A stretch of 37,561 bases of DNA from DATLNM01 sp035536775. Lineage in GTDB: Bacteria > Actinomycetota > CADDZG01 > WHSQ01. Made by a program: the position numbers and the translations under genes. Shown in pieces: positions 14,812 to 22,667 of this stretch; position 1 is the first letter of the stretch, and every line of letters starts with the position of its first letter. Below the pieces are notes generated by a model that worked only from the letters and a program-made list of their open reading frames with translations, was not told the DNA's origin and ran no database searches. The stretch is taken from NCBI GenBank assembly GCA_035536775.1, contig DATLNM010000046.1, positions 1-37,561 on the forward strand. Reading direction: 5' to 3'.

Positions 14812-16512
14812 CTAGAGAAGCGATCCGGGGCTCACGAACGTGTAGCCCAGCCCTTGGATCCCTTCAACGGTCTCTTTCAGTGCCTCGAGGCCTTCCCATC
14901 CCAGGAACGGGTGGTAGAAGAAGCTGGCGAACCCATCGCGGACGGCGAGGTTGCGCCGAGCGTTGTCGATGAGCTCTGCGGGGAAGCGTGTTGGGTGGTT
15001 GTTGTATTCGACGGGCTCGTAGTTGCCGAGATTCTCGGGAAGGACTTTGGCCCCGTACACGTCGGTCACCACATACGGGAAGATCTGCCCCGACATGAAG
15101 CCGTGATCGACGGGGGTGCCACCGACCATCCTCTTGTGGTCGATCGGGCCACCGCTGAGCAGGCCCTTGAAGTAGAGGCTGCGCTCGTACCGAGCTGCGA
15201 ACTTGTCCTTCACGACGCGGTAGTCGATGTCGGATCCGGCGTAGTGGGGGAATTCGAAGATGCGTGGCGTTGGCAGCTTTACCGCATTCCACTCCCGAAG
15301 CCCTGCAGCGATCCGATCGGACGCCCACCTGTAGGAGTCCTCGGGCACTGGTCCGTCGTATCGAACGTAGTTGTCGGCGTCGACATGAGCCATGTAGAAC
15401 TCGAAGTCGTCACCGCTCACGCCGTTGTAGGGGTTGGGTACATCACGATACTGATGTGTGTGGCCGTGCATGATCAGCGTGCCGCCCTTGGAAACCATGT
15501 ACTTCAAGGCGCTAACGACCTCGGGTGCGTCGCGAAGACGGATCGTCTCGGGAACTCCGTTGTTCCACACCCCACTCGGGTCGACGTACGTGTCGTACAC
15601 GGCGACTGAGAACGGAGCACCTCTGCTGTAGAGGTAATCGGCGATCGCTCGCAGGATCTCGGGGTTCGCGTCGGGACCGACGTCTTCGAGCCGAACCAGG
15701 GCACGATGCCTTTCAGGTGTGGACGGTGCGAGGTAGTCGAACAGGATGTCGCTGAAGATGATCGAGCGATCGTGCTCAGTGGCATACGTGAATGGCACCT
15801 CGCCGATGAACGTGAGGTTCGCCGACCGCACCATCCATGGGAGCGTCGTTCCATCGGGACGAACCGCGGTCGCGACCTCGGTCGCCTTTGCCGGATCGAG
15901 GATCGAGATGCTCGGTAGATCACCATTGCCTTGAGCGCGCCGGGTGAAAGACGTTCCCTTGTATCGGACCTCGGTGACGCCGGGCTCCATGAAGAAGCCG
16001 GGGGACCAGCCGTAGGTTCCGAAGAAGTCATTCGCCTGCTCAACGAGGTTGTGGATCTGATACTGCATCCAGATGACGTTCGTCCTGCACGACAGGACGT
16101 CTGAATAGAACGATGTCGGGACCGCCTCACCGTAGGTAGACCCGATGTAGATGACGAGCGCGTAGTCGAACATCTGGCCGGGCTGATACTGCGACGTCTG
16201 TATCGCCGTGAAGGTCCCGAAGTGCCCCGTCAGGTTGGCAGCCTGGATGGCGAAGAGCTCGCCCAAGTGGCCGTACTGCCCGCTGGCGTCATAGACGATC
16301 AGGGTGCGGCCTCCGGGAGCGGGCGTTCTAGCGGTGCACGGTCCACCGGGATCGGGTGCAGTCGTCGGCGTCGGGCTCGGAGACGGCGAAGGTGTCGGCT
16401 TCGATGGCGGGCGACCGTACGCAGGCGCGGACGACGTGAAGAGAAGGCCGAGAACCAGCAGGGCCGCGACGAGCGGGCCTGTCTTATTGATGTAACGGGA
16501 GCGGCTCATCAT
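14812..16512 (-). CDS. Secreted DUF2334 protein (polysaccharide deacetylase-like)
   Basis: A 566-residue protein. A signal/anchor segment (LVAALLVLGLLFTSSAPA) is followed by a Pro/Ser/Thr-rich linker (residues ~35-58), an unknown N-terminal domain (ALVIYIGSTYGEA, VIWMQYQIHNL) and a DUF2334 domain from about residue 270. Key motifs are ALVRLEDVGPDAN (metal-binding Asp region), LYSRGAPFSVAVYDTY and IMHGHTHQYRDVPNPYNG (the His-x-His-x-His). DUF2334 is related to polysaccharide deacetylases (NodB/PgaB fold). It probably removes acetyl groups from an N-acetylated exopolysaccharide, fitting the GT2 and epimerase nearby; this is inferred. It lies 20 bases after the LPFTG gene, suggesting an operon. 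An AGGT lies eight bases before the start; a second Met follows directly. Confidence 0.85.
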   Translation of the reverse strand: MMSRSRYINKTGPLVAALLVLGLLFTSSAPAYGRPPSKPTPSPSPSPTPTTAPDPGGPCTARTPAPGGRTLIVYDASGQYGHLGELFAIQAANLTGHFGTFTAIQTSQYQPGQMFDYALVIYIGSTYGEAVPTSFYSDVLSCRTNVIWMQYQIHNLVEQANDFFGTYGWSPGFFMEPGVTEVRYKGTSFTRRAQGNGDLPSISILDPAKATEVATAVRPDGTTLPWMVRSANLTFIGEVPFTYATEHDRSIIFSDILFDYLAPSTPERHRALVRLEDVGPDANPEILRAIADYLYSRGAPFSVAVYDTYVDPSGVWNNGVPETIRLRDAPEVVSALKYMVSKGGTLIMHGHTHQYRDVPNPYNGVSGDDFEFYMAHVDADNYVRYDGPVPEDSYRWASDRIAAGLREWNAVKLPTPRIFEFPHYAGSDIDYRVVKDKFAARYERSLYFKGLLSGGPIDHKRMVGGTPVDHGFMSGQIFPYVVTDVYGAKVLPENLGNYEPVEYNNHPTRFPAELIDNARRNLAVRDGFASFFYHPFLGWEGLEALKETVEGIQGLGYTFVSPGSLL

Positions 16513-16532
16513 GTCGTAGACCTCGATCCCGG

Positions 16533-16796
16533 CTAGGCGTTGACGGCGGAGTCGCCGCGACCTACGCGGCTCAGGATGAACCCAGTGACGATGAGTCCGA
16601 CGACGATCGCGAGGTAGACGAGGATCGCGTAACCCGTGAACGGCAGTAGGGCACCGAGGAGGTCCGGCCCGCCTGCGGACTGCCCTGCGGACTGCGCCGC
16701 GCCGAGGACCTCGGCCTGCTCTTGGCTCTTTCCAAGAACGATCCGCGTTCCAAGAACCGTCGGAAGAATCGCTGCAGGGGGAATAAGTCCAGACAT
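16533..16796 (-). CDS. Small cell-wall-anchored-type protein with LPFTG sorting motif
   Basis: An 87-residue protein. Near the C-terminus LLPFTG is followed by a hydrophobic helix (ILVYLAIVVGLIVTGFIL) and a basic end (SRVGRG), the layout of a sortase substrate. The N-terminal part has no standard signal peptide, only a weak hydrophobic stretch (LIPPAAILPTVLG), then TRIVLGKSQEQAEVLG. Short proteins with VLG...VLG...LP(x)TG are frequent in actinobacteria. AAGGA lies seven bases before the ATG. It precedes the DUF2334 gene by 20 bases, probably in one operon. No sortase gene is in the window. It may instead simply be a membrane protein. Confidence 0.75.
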   Translation of the reverse strand: MSGLIPPAAILPTVLGTRIVLGKSQEQAEVLGAAQSAGQSAGGPDLLGALLPFTGYAILVYLAIVVGLIVTGFILSRVGRGDSAVNA

Positions 16797-16867
16797 CTTT
16801 CTTTCCTTTTGCTCGGATTTTTGGCGGAGGGCCGCCGTTGACGACGGGATGACTACCCGCGGTTGTC

Positions 16868-16887
16868 TGACTACAAACTGTTAGTCA
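16868..16887. promoter_or_regulatory. Inverted repeat TGACTA-N8-TAGTCA upstream of LPFTG gene
   Basis: TGACTA (16868-16873) and TAGTCA (16882-16887) form a symmetrical site about 70 bases before the start at 16796. A further GACTA lies at 16851-16855. The site resembles the repeats at 6961-6992. On the minus strand the right half contains TTGACT, which could serve as a -35 element, but no convincing -10 follows. Confidence 0.35.
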
Positions 16888-16916
16888 AAAAGAATCTTGA
16901 CTTTATGCAGCGTTTG

Positions 16917-17018
16917 CGCTACGTAGCGTCACCGGTATGAGCGCGCTAGGCGCGCATGCAAAGTCACTGCGTAGTTGCTTGCACCGATAGTCGCTTTGAA
17001 CGCGCGCTAGTGCGCGTT
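16917..17018. repeat. Cluster of three palindromes between dacB and the LPFTG gene
   Basis: Three self-complementary elements lie within about 100 bases: CGCTACGTAGCG (16917-16928), GCGCGC-TAG-GCGCGC (16941-16955) and AACGCGC-GCTAGT-GCGCGTT (16999-17018). The last one lies about 35 bases after the dacB stop and may terminate it. The 256-base gap 16797-17052 holds no ORF I can support. Confidence 0.55.
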
Positions 17019-17052
17019 AAGTCGAAGCTCGTGGCACTGCAAAGCCGCTTTG

Positions 17053-18312
17053 TTAGTAGGCGAAGCGAGCGAGCGTGCGGACGATGCGATCCTCGATGTC
17101 GACGGCCGTGTATTTCGGAAGTCCCCCCGACAGGATCGAGAACTCCGCCCAGCTTTCGGTCTTCTCGAGCCACACATATCCCGATAAAGCGGAAATTTCG
17201 TCGAGCGTGCCCGTCTTCGCCTTGACGCGCACGCCACCAAGACGGTTCTCGAGCGTTCCCTGCCCGGCGCCTGCGAGGGAACGCCTAAGTGAGGTTCCCC
17301 ACGTTGTCTCCTCTGCAGAGCTAAGAAGGATGACGATGCCCGCCGCGGAGACGCGATTGGAATAAGAGAGTCCCGACGCGTCGTTCGCGTCGAGGTCGAC
17401 GCCCAGAGCAGATGCGAAAGCCTCGATCGCCGCCGCTCCACCGGAGATCGTGCCCGGCTCTCGGCCAGTCTCGACGGCGAGGCGCTTGCCCAGGACCTCT
17501 GCGAAGAAGTTCGAGGACCATCGGTTGGCGTAGGTCAGCAACACTTCGAGGGGTTGCGAGCGAACGGCGGCGGCCACACCAAGCGGACCTTCGGGGAGCG
17601 GACCCGCCGCGGGGGCGCGACCAACCTTCACGCCGATCTTCTCGAGCCGCTTGGTGAGCGCGGCAGCAGCTCGTTCCTCAGGGTTCTGGACATGCTTGCC
17701 GTCCGCTACGTTGCCCTCGAAAGTGAGCGCCGACGGGAGAGGGATCTCCTCCGAAGGGAAGTCGCTCTTCCATCCGGGCGCGAACCAGTCGTGCTCGAAG
17801 TAGCTGGTGCTTCCTATGACACTCCCGGCGATCCGGGTGATCCCCGCGCTCTTGATCCTGCGCGCAAGACGGCCTAGTCGGGTCGGTGTGAATGGAAGGG
17901 CACGTCCATAGCGACCACCGCCGGTGACGGTGGGATCACCCGTGCCGAAGAGCCAGATGTTTCCATCGATGACTTCATCGATCGAGGCATCGGTCACGAC
18001 CGCGGTCACCAGCCCCTCGTCGGGGTCGAGGTGACTGAGGAGTGCCATCGACATCAACAGCTTCTCGTTCGACGCGGGGATGCGCGGCGCGTTCGCGGAG
18101 TGGCGATAGAGGAGTTTCCCGCCGTCGGAAACGGCGACGCCGACCGGACGGTCTCCGACTATGGCGTCGATCCGGTCGCGCCAGAAGTCACCCTTGCCGC
18201 GAAGTGCGGCGGGCGCGCCGGTGATGCTGTCAGAGGTGAGAGGAGCCGCTGCCGCCGGCGCGATCACCGCCAAGGCGACGAATACGGCCACCCACAACGC
18301 CCGAAGCTTCAT
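17053..18312 (-). CDS. dacB: D-alanyl-D-alanine carboxypeptidase/endopeptidase, PBP4 type (S13)
   Basis: A 419-residue periplasmic/wall enzyme that trims or cuts peptidoglycan cross-links. The signal peptide is MKLRALWVAVFVALAVIAPA. The catalytic SxxK is SNEK (Ser81, Lys84) in IPASNEKLLMSMALL, the Ser/Asn motif lies in ASGLSYSNRVS, and the KTG triad is in VKAKTGTLDE (about residue 364). The region between the first and second motifs (~residues 110-290) holds the inserted domains typical of class C PBPs. The start at 18312 follows GGGAG; an upstream ATG at 18339 would add nine residues and is less likely. It lies 79 bases after the gene for a small unknown protein. Confidence 0.92.
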   Translation of the reverse strand: MKLRALWVAVFVALAVIAPAAAAPLTSDSITGAPAALRGKGDFWRDRIDAIVGDRPVGVAVSDGGKLLYRHSANAPRIPASNEKLLMSMALLSHLDPDEGLVTAVVTDASIDEVIDGNIWLFGTGDPTVTGGGRYGRALPFTPTRLGRLARRIKSAGITRIAGSVIGSTSYFEHDWFAPGWKSDFPSEEIPLPSALTFEGNVADGKHVQNPEERAAAALTKRLEKIGVKVGRAPAAGPLPEGPLGVAAAVRSQPLEVLLTYANRWSSNFFAEVLGKRLAVETGREPGTISGGAAAIEAFASALGVDLDANDASGLSYSNRVSAAGIVILLSSAEETTWGTSLRRSLAGAGQGTLENRLGGVRVKAKTGTLDEISALSGYVWLEKTESWAEFSILSGGLPKYTAVDIEDRIVRTLARFAY

Positions 18313-18391
18313 GACTCCCTTTCGGCGCGCATGGGCCACTACCTTAAGAGGTCAAGCTCTCGATGCGGTTCGCACGCATGGCGAGAGCTCG

Positions 18392-18661
18392 TTAGGCGGG
18401 GGCGTCGAAGAGCGTGGGGTCTGCGGGAAAGAAAGAGAGCTGGCCTGGACCGGCCCGCCGGTCGCCGGGACGATCGATCTCTACAGCGAGGCGGTGGTAG
18501 CCCTGCTCGCGGGCGAGTTGGATAGCCCGCCGGCGAGAGCGTGTGTCTTCGGCCGCGATCCTGGCTTCGGCGGCTCGGATGACCTCGTCCACGTAGCTCT
18601 CTTCCCAGTCGGGAAGGCTGGGCTGAGCCGCCTCGTGGGCCTTGTTGCCGGGTCCAGACAT
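18392..18661 (-). CDS. Small unknown protein with C-terminal QLSFF clamp-binding-like motif
   Basis: An 89-residue protein, mostly charged. A helix-forming central part (DEVIRAAEARIAAEDTRSRR) could be a short coiled coil. The C-terminal end reads GQLSFFPADPTLFDAPA; QLSFF resembles the QL(S/D)LF peptide by which replication and repair proteins bind the sliding clamp. No family recognised. GGGAGG lies upstream of both a GTG at 18667 and the ATG at 18661; starts at 18694 are also possible. Divergent from the cupredoxin gene and followed by dacB. Confidence 0.65.
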   Translation of the reverse strand: MSGPGNKAHEAAQPSLPDWEESYVDEVIRAAEARIAAEDTRSRRRAIQLAREQGYHRLAVEIDRPGDRRAGPGQLSFFPADPTLFDAPA

Positions 18662-18858
18662 CCGCACGTCGCCTCCCAATCGTTCCGGTTCCACCCGGCA
18701 GCCTTGGCTTCACCGGGAGGTGGAGTATGGGCCACCGGAATCACGCGTCCGTGGATTTCATCTTTGTAATTCGTCAGGCGTCCGATGTGTTGCGTAACCC
18801 GAGGCGCGGCGTACCTTGAGTGAGCACCGAAGCCCTGCCCGTCGCCAAAGGAGCCGTC

Positions 18859-19236
18859 ATGAGAGGGACCATCGTTCGCAGGATCGGGGTGGCTCTGATG
18901 TCGGCCGTCGCGCTCGCAGCCTTGGCCGGAACCGCCCCCGCCGAGACGGTCAGGATCCGAGCGTTCGGCGAGCCGGGAACGTTCCACTGGCACCCCACCC
19001 AGAAGGTCGCGGTAAGGGGCGACAAGGTCGTGTGGAAGAACACGACGGAGGCTGCTCACACCGTGACGTCTTACGGCCGCGGCTGGTCGAAGGACACTCG
19101 CGTCGCCGCAGCCGCAGCGACTTCGTTCGTGTTCAACAAGACGGGGACGTTCAGGTTCCGGTGCAAGATCCACTCGACGCTCGAGGGGTCCGTGTGCGAC
19201 GGGATGTGCGGGAGCGTGAAGGTGAACGCTCCCTAA
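18859..19236 (+). CDS. Secreted cupredoxin (plastocyanin-like blue copper protein)
   Basis: A 125-residue protein from the ATG at 18859, which has AAAGGAG seven bases upstream. The signal peptide is residues 1-30 (VALMSAVALAALAGTAPA). The type 1 copper ligands are all visible: His in AAHTVTSYG, then Cys, His and Met in FRCKIHSTLEG and CDGMCGSVKV. The two extra cysteines around the Met ligand probably form a disulfide, as in related actinobacterial proteins. It would carry electrons or bind copper outside the membrane. Its stop overlaps the stop of the convergent M28 peptidase by four bases. A weak promoter (TTGCGT at 18790, TACCTT at 18812, 16-base spacer) is possible. Confidence 0.9.
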   Translation: MRGTIVRRIGVALMSAVALAALAGTAPAETVRIRAFGEPGTFHWHPTQKVAVRGDKVVWKNTTEAAHTVTSYGRGWSKDTRVAAAAATSFVFNKTGTFRFRCKIHSTLEGSVCDGMCGSVKVNAP

Positions 19237-20894
19237 CTCACGTCCACGATCATCTTCATCACGTCGGTCGCGCCGTTCGGTGCTTTGACCGTAAGCGTCA
19301 CCGTGTAGGCGCCCTTCTTCGCGTACGCGTGCTTCACGGGGAATCCTGTCGCCTTCGTCCCATCGCCGAAGTTCCACGACACCTTCAGCTTCGTCGGATC
19401 GACGAGCTTGAGGGTGGCGGGGCCTGAGAACGCGTGCGAGCCCTTCGCATCGAAGAGCAGCGGCTTCTTCGCGGTCAGCGGCGCGGGCGTGGGTGAAAGC
19501 ACCTCGAAGTACGCGACGGCTTCCTTAGTGCGTGCCACCGCCCCACCCATGTTGGGCTGCAACATGAACCACGCGTGCATGTGTGCGCACATCTCGAGCC
19601 CCTTGTACCAACCCTCTGAAGGAGTGAGACCGCTCTGGTCCACTCCCGTCATCGCGTTCAGCGACAGGAGGTTGTCGTTAGGCGTGTGCAAGATCGCGAG
19701 CGCGTCGGCTTGCGCAGGCGACCCATCAGCATGGGGGCCCAGGACGTCGGGGAAGAGGTTGAAGATCGGGATGCCGCGCTCCTCGAAACGCGCGTAGTCG
19801 CTCGAGAACAACGCGAGCCCCCCGATGGCCGTGACGATCTTGGTCTCCTGCGATGGGACGCCGGACTCGGCTGCTTCCTCGTCAGACACGAACACCTCCG
19901 GAGCCGTCGGCACATCGGTGATGCTGTCATCGAGGTGGTTGAAGACCTCCCCAACGATGTCGCGAGCCTGGATGTTGAAGTCTTCCATCGCCTTCTTCTG
20001 CGCGGGGTCGACTATCTGAGATGGGTCGCCAAGCTGCATCACCATCGGCGTTTGCTCCGCTGGGTTGCCCCGGTAGAACGCGGGATAGGCGCCCGCGCAC
20101 GGGTCGAGGTTGAAATACGCGTTGACTTTGAGATTCGGGAATGGGTCGATGTTGTCGCGGATGAACGCCCGCGCGCCGTTCGTCCCGGACTCCTCGCCTG
20201 CCCACGCAGTGAATTTCACGCTGACCGCGGGCCGCGTCCCGGTCTTTCTCCAGTAGTCCGTCATGATCTTTGCGATGCGGAACACGGTCGCGTGGCCTTC
20301 GGCCGAGTCCCACGCGGACGCGGGACCCGAGTCGGTCTGGTCGTAGTGGCCCGACACGATGACCATCCGCTCGGGATGCACCGAGCCGGGGATGACGGCT
20401 TGCAGGTTGAATGCCTTTCCACTGGGGCTCGCAAAGACATAAGGCGGCACAGAGCTTCCGACGTTCTCGAACTTGTAGCTGTGGACCGCCCCGCCCCACG
20501 GGCGAACGATCTTCTTCATCTGCTGCTTCCAGAACTTCACGAATTCGAGCGAGTGGTTCGCGCATCCCGTGGGAATGGGACAGGTGCCGTGCGCGATCGC
20601 GCCGCCCGGAGCGTCATCGGCCGACGTGTCTCCAGCCTGGCGCTCGGGGAACATGATCGTTTCGTAGACGTTCAGGTCGTACGCGTTCCAATCACCCGTC
20701 GGGTTCGGCTTGGTGACCGCTGCTGGATCAGGGGTTGAGGGGATCGCCTCGATCGCTGGTGTGGGCTTGTAGGTCATGTTCGTGATGCTCGGGATCTGCG
20801 GTGCGTTGTTCGCGCCTGCACTTTGAGCCGGCATCGCGAGCGAGCCTGCGATCAAGGACGCGGTCAGGATTGAAACGATCGGCCGTAGCCGCAT
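19233..20894 (-). CDS. Secreted M28-family zinc aminopeptidase with C-terminal PKD domain
   Basis: A 553-residue protein with a signal peptide (IVSILTASLIAGSLAMPAQSA). The M28 domain has the zinc and catalytic motifs VSGHYDQTD, SAWDSAEGHA, TAWAGEESGTNGARAF and the final His in ILHTPNDNL. Cysteine pair PIPTGC/GTC near residue 100 may be structural. The last ~85 residues form a PKD fold: LKVSWNFGDGTKATGF, VKHAYAKKGAYTVTLTVK. It probably removes amino acids from extracellular peptides. It follows the enolase-superfamily gene by 44 bases and may be the last gene of that operon. A GAGAGG lies about eight bases before the ATG. Confidence 0.9.
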   Translation of the reverse strand: MRLRPIVSILTASLIAGSLAMPAQSAGANNAPQIPSITNMTYKPTPAIEAIPSTPDPAAVTKPNPTGDWNAYDLNVYETIMFPERQAGDTSADDAPGGAIAHGTCPIPTGCANHSLEFVKFWKQQMKKIVRPWGGAVHSYKFENVGSSVPPYVFASPSGKAFNLQAVIPGSVHPERMVIVSGHYDQTDSGPASAWDSAEGHATVFRIAKIMTDYWRKTGTRPAVSVKFTAWAGEESGTNGARAFIRDNIDPFPNLKVNAYFNLDPCAGAYPAFYRGNPAEQTPMVMQLGDPSQIVDPAQKKAMEDFNIQARDIVGEVFNHLDDSITDVPTAPEVFVSDEEAAESGVPSQETKIVTAIGGLALFSSDYARFEERGIPIFNLFPDVLGPHADGSPAQADALAILHTPNDNLLSLNAMTGVDQSGLTPSEGWYKGLEMCAHMHAWFMLQPNMGGAVARTKEAVAYFEVLSPTPAPLTAKKPLLFDAKGSHAFSGPATLKLVDPTKLKVSWNFGDGTKATGFPVKHAYAKKGAYTVTLTVKAPNGATDVMKMIVDVS

Positions 20895-20938
20895 GGGGGG
20901 ACCTCTCTAATGGATGCTCGGTGGTAGGTGATTCGCCG

Positions 20939-22213
20939 TTAAGGGCTGCGTTCCCTGCCCGGCGCGCCTGTAGCGGCGCCGAGACGAGCCCTCTTGGTTG
21001 CGTCCATCTCCTTTGCTGCTTTGAGCCCGCGATCGCGCAATGCGAACAGGACCAAGCGCTTCTTATCCATCACGAAGAAGCGCTTGCCATGCTTGCGTAG
21101 GGCCTTCATGTCGATGTCGAAGCCCATTCCCGGCGCGTCCGGGATGTCGATCGTGCCCTTCTCATGGAGGAAGGGCCGAGTGAGCATCGCGTCACGCGCT
21201 TCGGGCACCCAACCCGGGGGGTCGAGCGGGTACTCGAGCTCTTTCTCGGTCGCGAATGAGGTCGCTCCGAACAGTTGAAGGTTCACTGCGAATCCGACCC
21301 CATTCGTCCACGTATGGGGGGTGTAGAGGAGACCCTTCTCACGACACAGCTGCGCGAGCTTGAAGGTCTGCGCGATCCCACCTGTGAACATCGCGTCGGG
21401 TTGGAAGATGGAGTAGCACTTCTTCTCGACCATCATCGCGAGCTCGGGAAAGCCCGACGTGTGCAGCTCTCCGCCGGCGATGGGGACGGGGGAGTAGCGC
21501 GTCAACGCGGCGAGATCCTTATAGGAGTCCATCGGGAGCGGTTCCTCGATCCAGGAAACACCCGCGTCCGCGCACACCTTCGCGAATCGCTTAGCGCGCG
21601 CTAGATCCCAAAGCGGCGCGTCCGCGATCGCGCTGACACGCCACGCCTGGTTCGCATCCACCCCGATCGACATGACGTCGCCGACCGCCGCTGCGGTTTC
21701 GGTCACCTGACGGATGTCGGATGTCTCGTCCTCGTGAACGCGGATCTTGATCGTCGAGAAACCCTCGGCGCGCCGGGCTTCGGCTTCCGCGATGCGGGCA
21801 CGCGGGGATCGCACCTCGCCCGAAGACGCGTACAGCTTCACAGTGCCAGGACTTCCGCCGAGAAGCTTGCACACGGGCGCGCCCTCGATCTTGCCTTTGA
21901 TGTCCCAGAACGCGGGTTCGATCCACCAGTTGCGCCATCCGAGGTAGCCGATCTCTCGAAGGCGTTGCTGGATCATGTCGATGTCGGTCGCGTCCTCTCC
22001 GATCAGGTAGGGGCCGATGAGTGATCCGAGACCCTCGCGTTCGCGGCCGATCGAAGGGCCGGCACTCCAACCTTCGACGCCGTCTTCGGTTATGACCCGG
22101 ATCAGCGTGCAGCGGTTTTCGTTCTGCGGGAAACCGGGGATCCAACTCGGCCTGAACGTCGCCGGTAGCGGGGCAGAGAAATGCCACAACTCGATGCGCG
22201 CGACGATGCTCAT
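20939..22213 (-). CDS. Mandelate racemase/muconate lactonizing enzyme family (enolase superfamily)
   Basis: A 424-residue enzyme. Metal ligands are visible as Asp186 (SIGVDANQAW), Glu223/224 (WIEEPLP) and Glu249 (AGGELHTS). The mandelate-racemase-type His/Asp dyad is present: Asp273 (FQPDAMFTGG) and His300 (YTPHTWTNG). The lysine pair of the second barrel strand is Lys156-Ile-Arg158, so KxR replaces KxK. This points to a dehydratase for a sugar acid rather than a racemase, but the substrate cannot be read. The start overlaps the stop of the upstream gene as ATGA, so the two are translationally coupled. Confidence 0.88.
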   Translation of the reverse strand: MSIVARIELWHFSAPLPATFRPSWIPGFPQNENRCTLIRVITEDGVEGWSAGPSIGREREGLGSLIGPYLIGEDATDIDMIQQRLREIGYLGWRNWWIEPAFWDIKGKIEGAPVCKLLGGSPGTVKLYASSGEVRSPRARIAEAEARRAEGFSTIKIRVHEDETSDIRQVTETAAAVGDVMSIGVDANQAWRVSAIADAPLWDLARAKRFAKVCADAGVSWIEEPLPMDSYKDLAALTRYSPVPIAGGELHTSGFPELAMMVEKKCYSIFQPDAMFTGGIAQTFKLAQLCREKGLLYTPHTWTNGVGFAVNLQLFGATSFATEKELEYPLDPPGWVPEARDAMLTRPFLHEKGTIDIPDAPGMGFDIDMKALRKHGKRFFVMDKKRLVLFALRDRGLKAAKEMDATKRARLGAATGAPGRERSP

Positions 22214-22596
22214 CTCTTGCCCAGACAGTGCAGTCGCAGTGCCTCGGCAACAGACGGCAACGTTTCCTGCGACTTGACCTTGATGAGGACGTATTTAGAG
22301 GTGCGCGGCGGGCGAACGTCTTCGGGAACGCCGGCACGCTCGCAGAGCCGCTCGATCCTTTTCACTTCGGTATCGGTCGACCCGATCAGATAGACCGATA
22401 GACCCGTGGACGTCGGCAAGAACGAAGCGACCTTGTGCGCGCCGACGATGATGTCGATCGCACCGTTCCCCGCGGTTACTCCGCGCGCTTCGGGAGGGCA
22501 GCTGTTCTCGAGCCAATCGGGAAGAAGCTGGCGGACCTCAGCCGCCCATTCGTTGCGCGGGTCCGCCTTGGCTTTCGGCAGACTGAACCGCCCCAT
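22210..22596 (-). CDS. Unknown protein coupled to the enolase-superfamily gene
   Basis: A 128-residue soluble protein with AGGAGGT five bases before the ATG. No membrane segment or signal peptide. It shows an alpha/beta pattern (IDIIVGAHKVASFLP, GLSVYLIGSTD, KYVLIKVKSQ) with charged helices, and four Cys that do not form a clear metal site. No family recognised. The ATGA overlap with the next gene suggests a helper or regulatory role for that enzyme. It starts 71 bases after the stop of the XRE-TPR regulator gene on the same strand. Confidence 0.72.
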   Translation of the reverse strand: MGRFSLPKAKADPRNEWAAEVRQLLPDWLENSCPPEARGVTAGNGAIDIIVGAHKVASFLPTSTGLSVYLIGSTDTEVKRIERLCERAGVPEDVRPPRTSKYVLIKVKSQETLPSVAEALRLHCLGKR

Positions 22597-22667
22597 AGGA
22601 ACCTCCTCGGCCCACCGGATCCCCGCTCGCCCATAGTTCCCACGCCTCGGCCCGCTGTCAATCGGCC

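Noticed and set aside
14752..15609. Plus-strand frame of about 285 codons opposite the DUF2334 gene
   Set aside because: Starts inside the terminator region and is antisense to the DUF2334 domain motifs.
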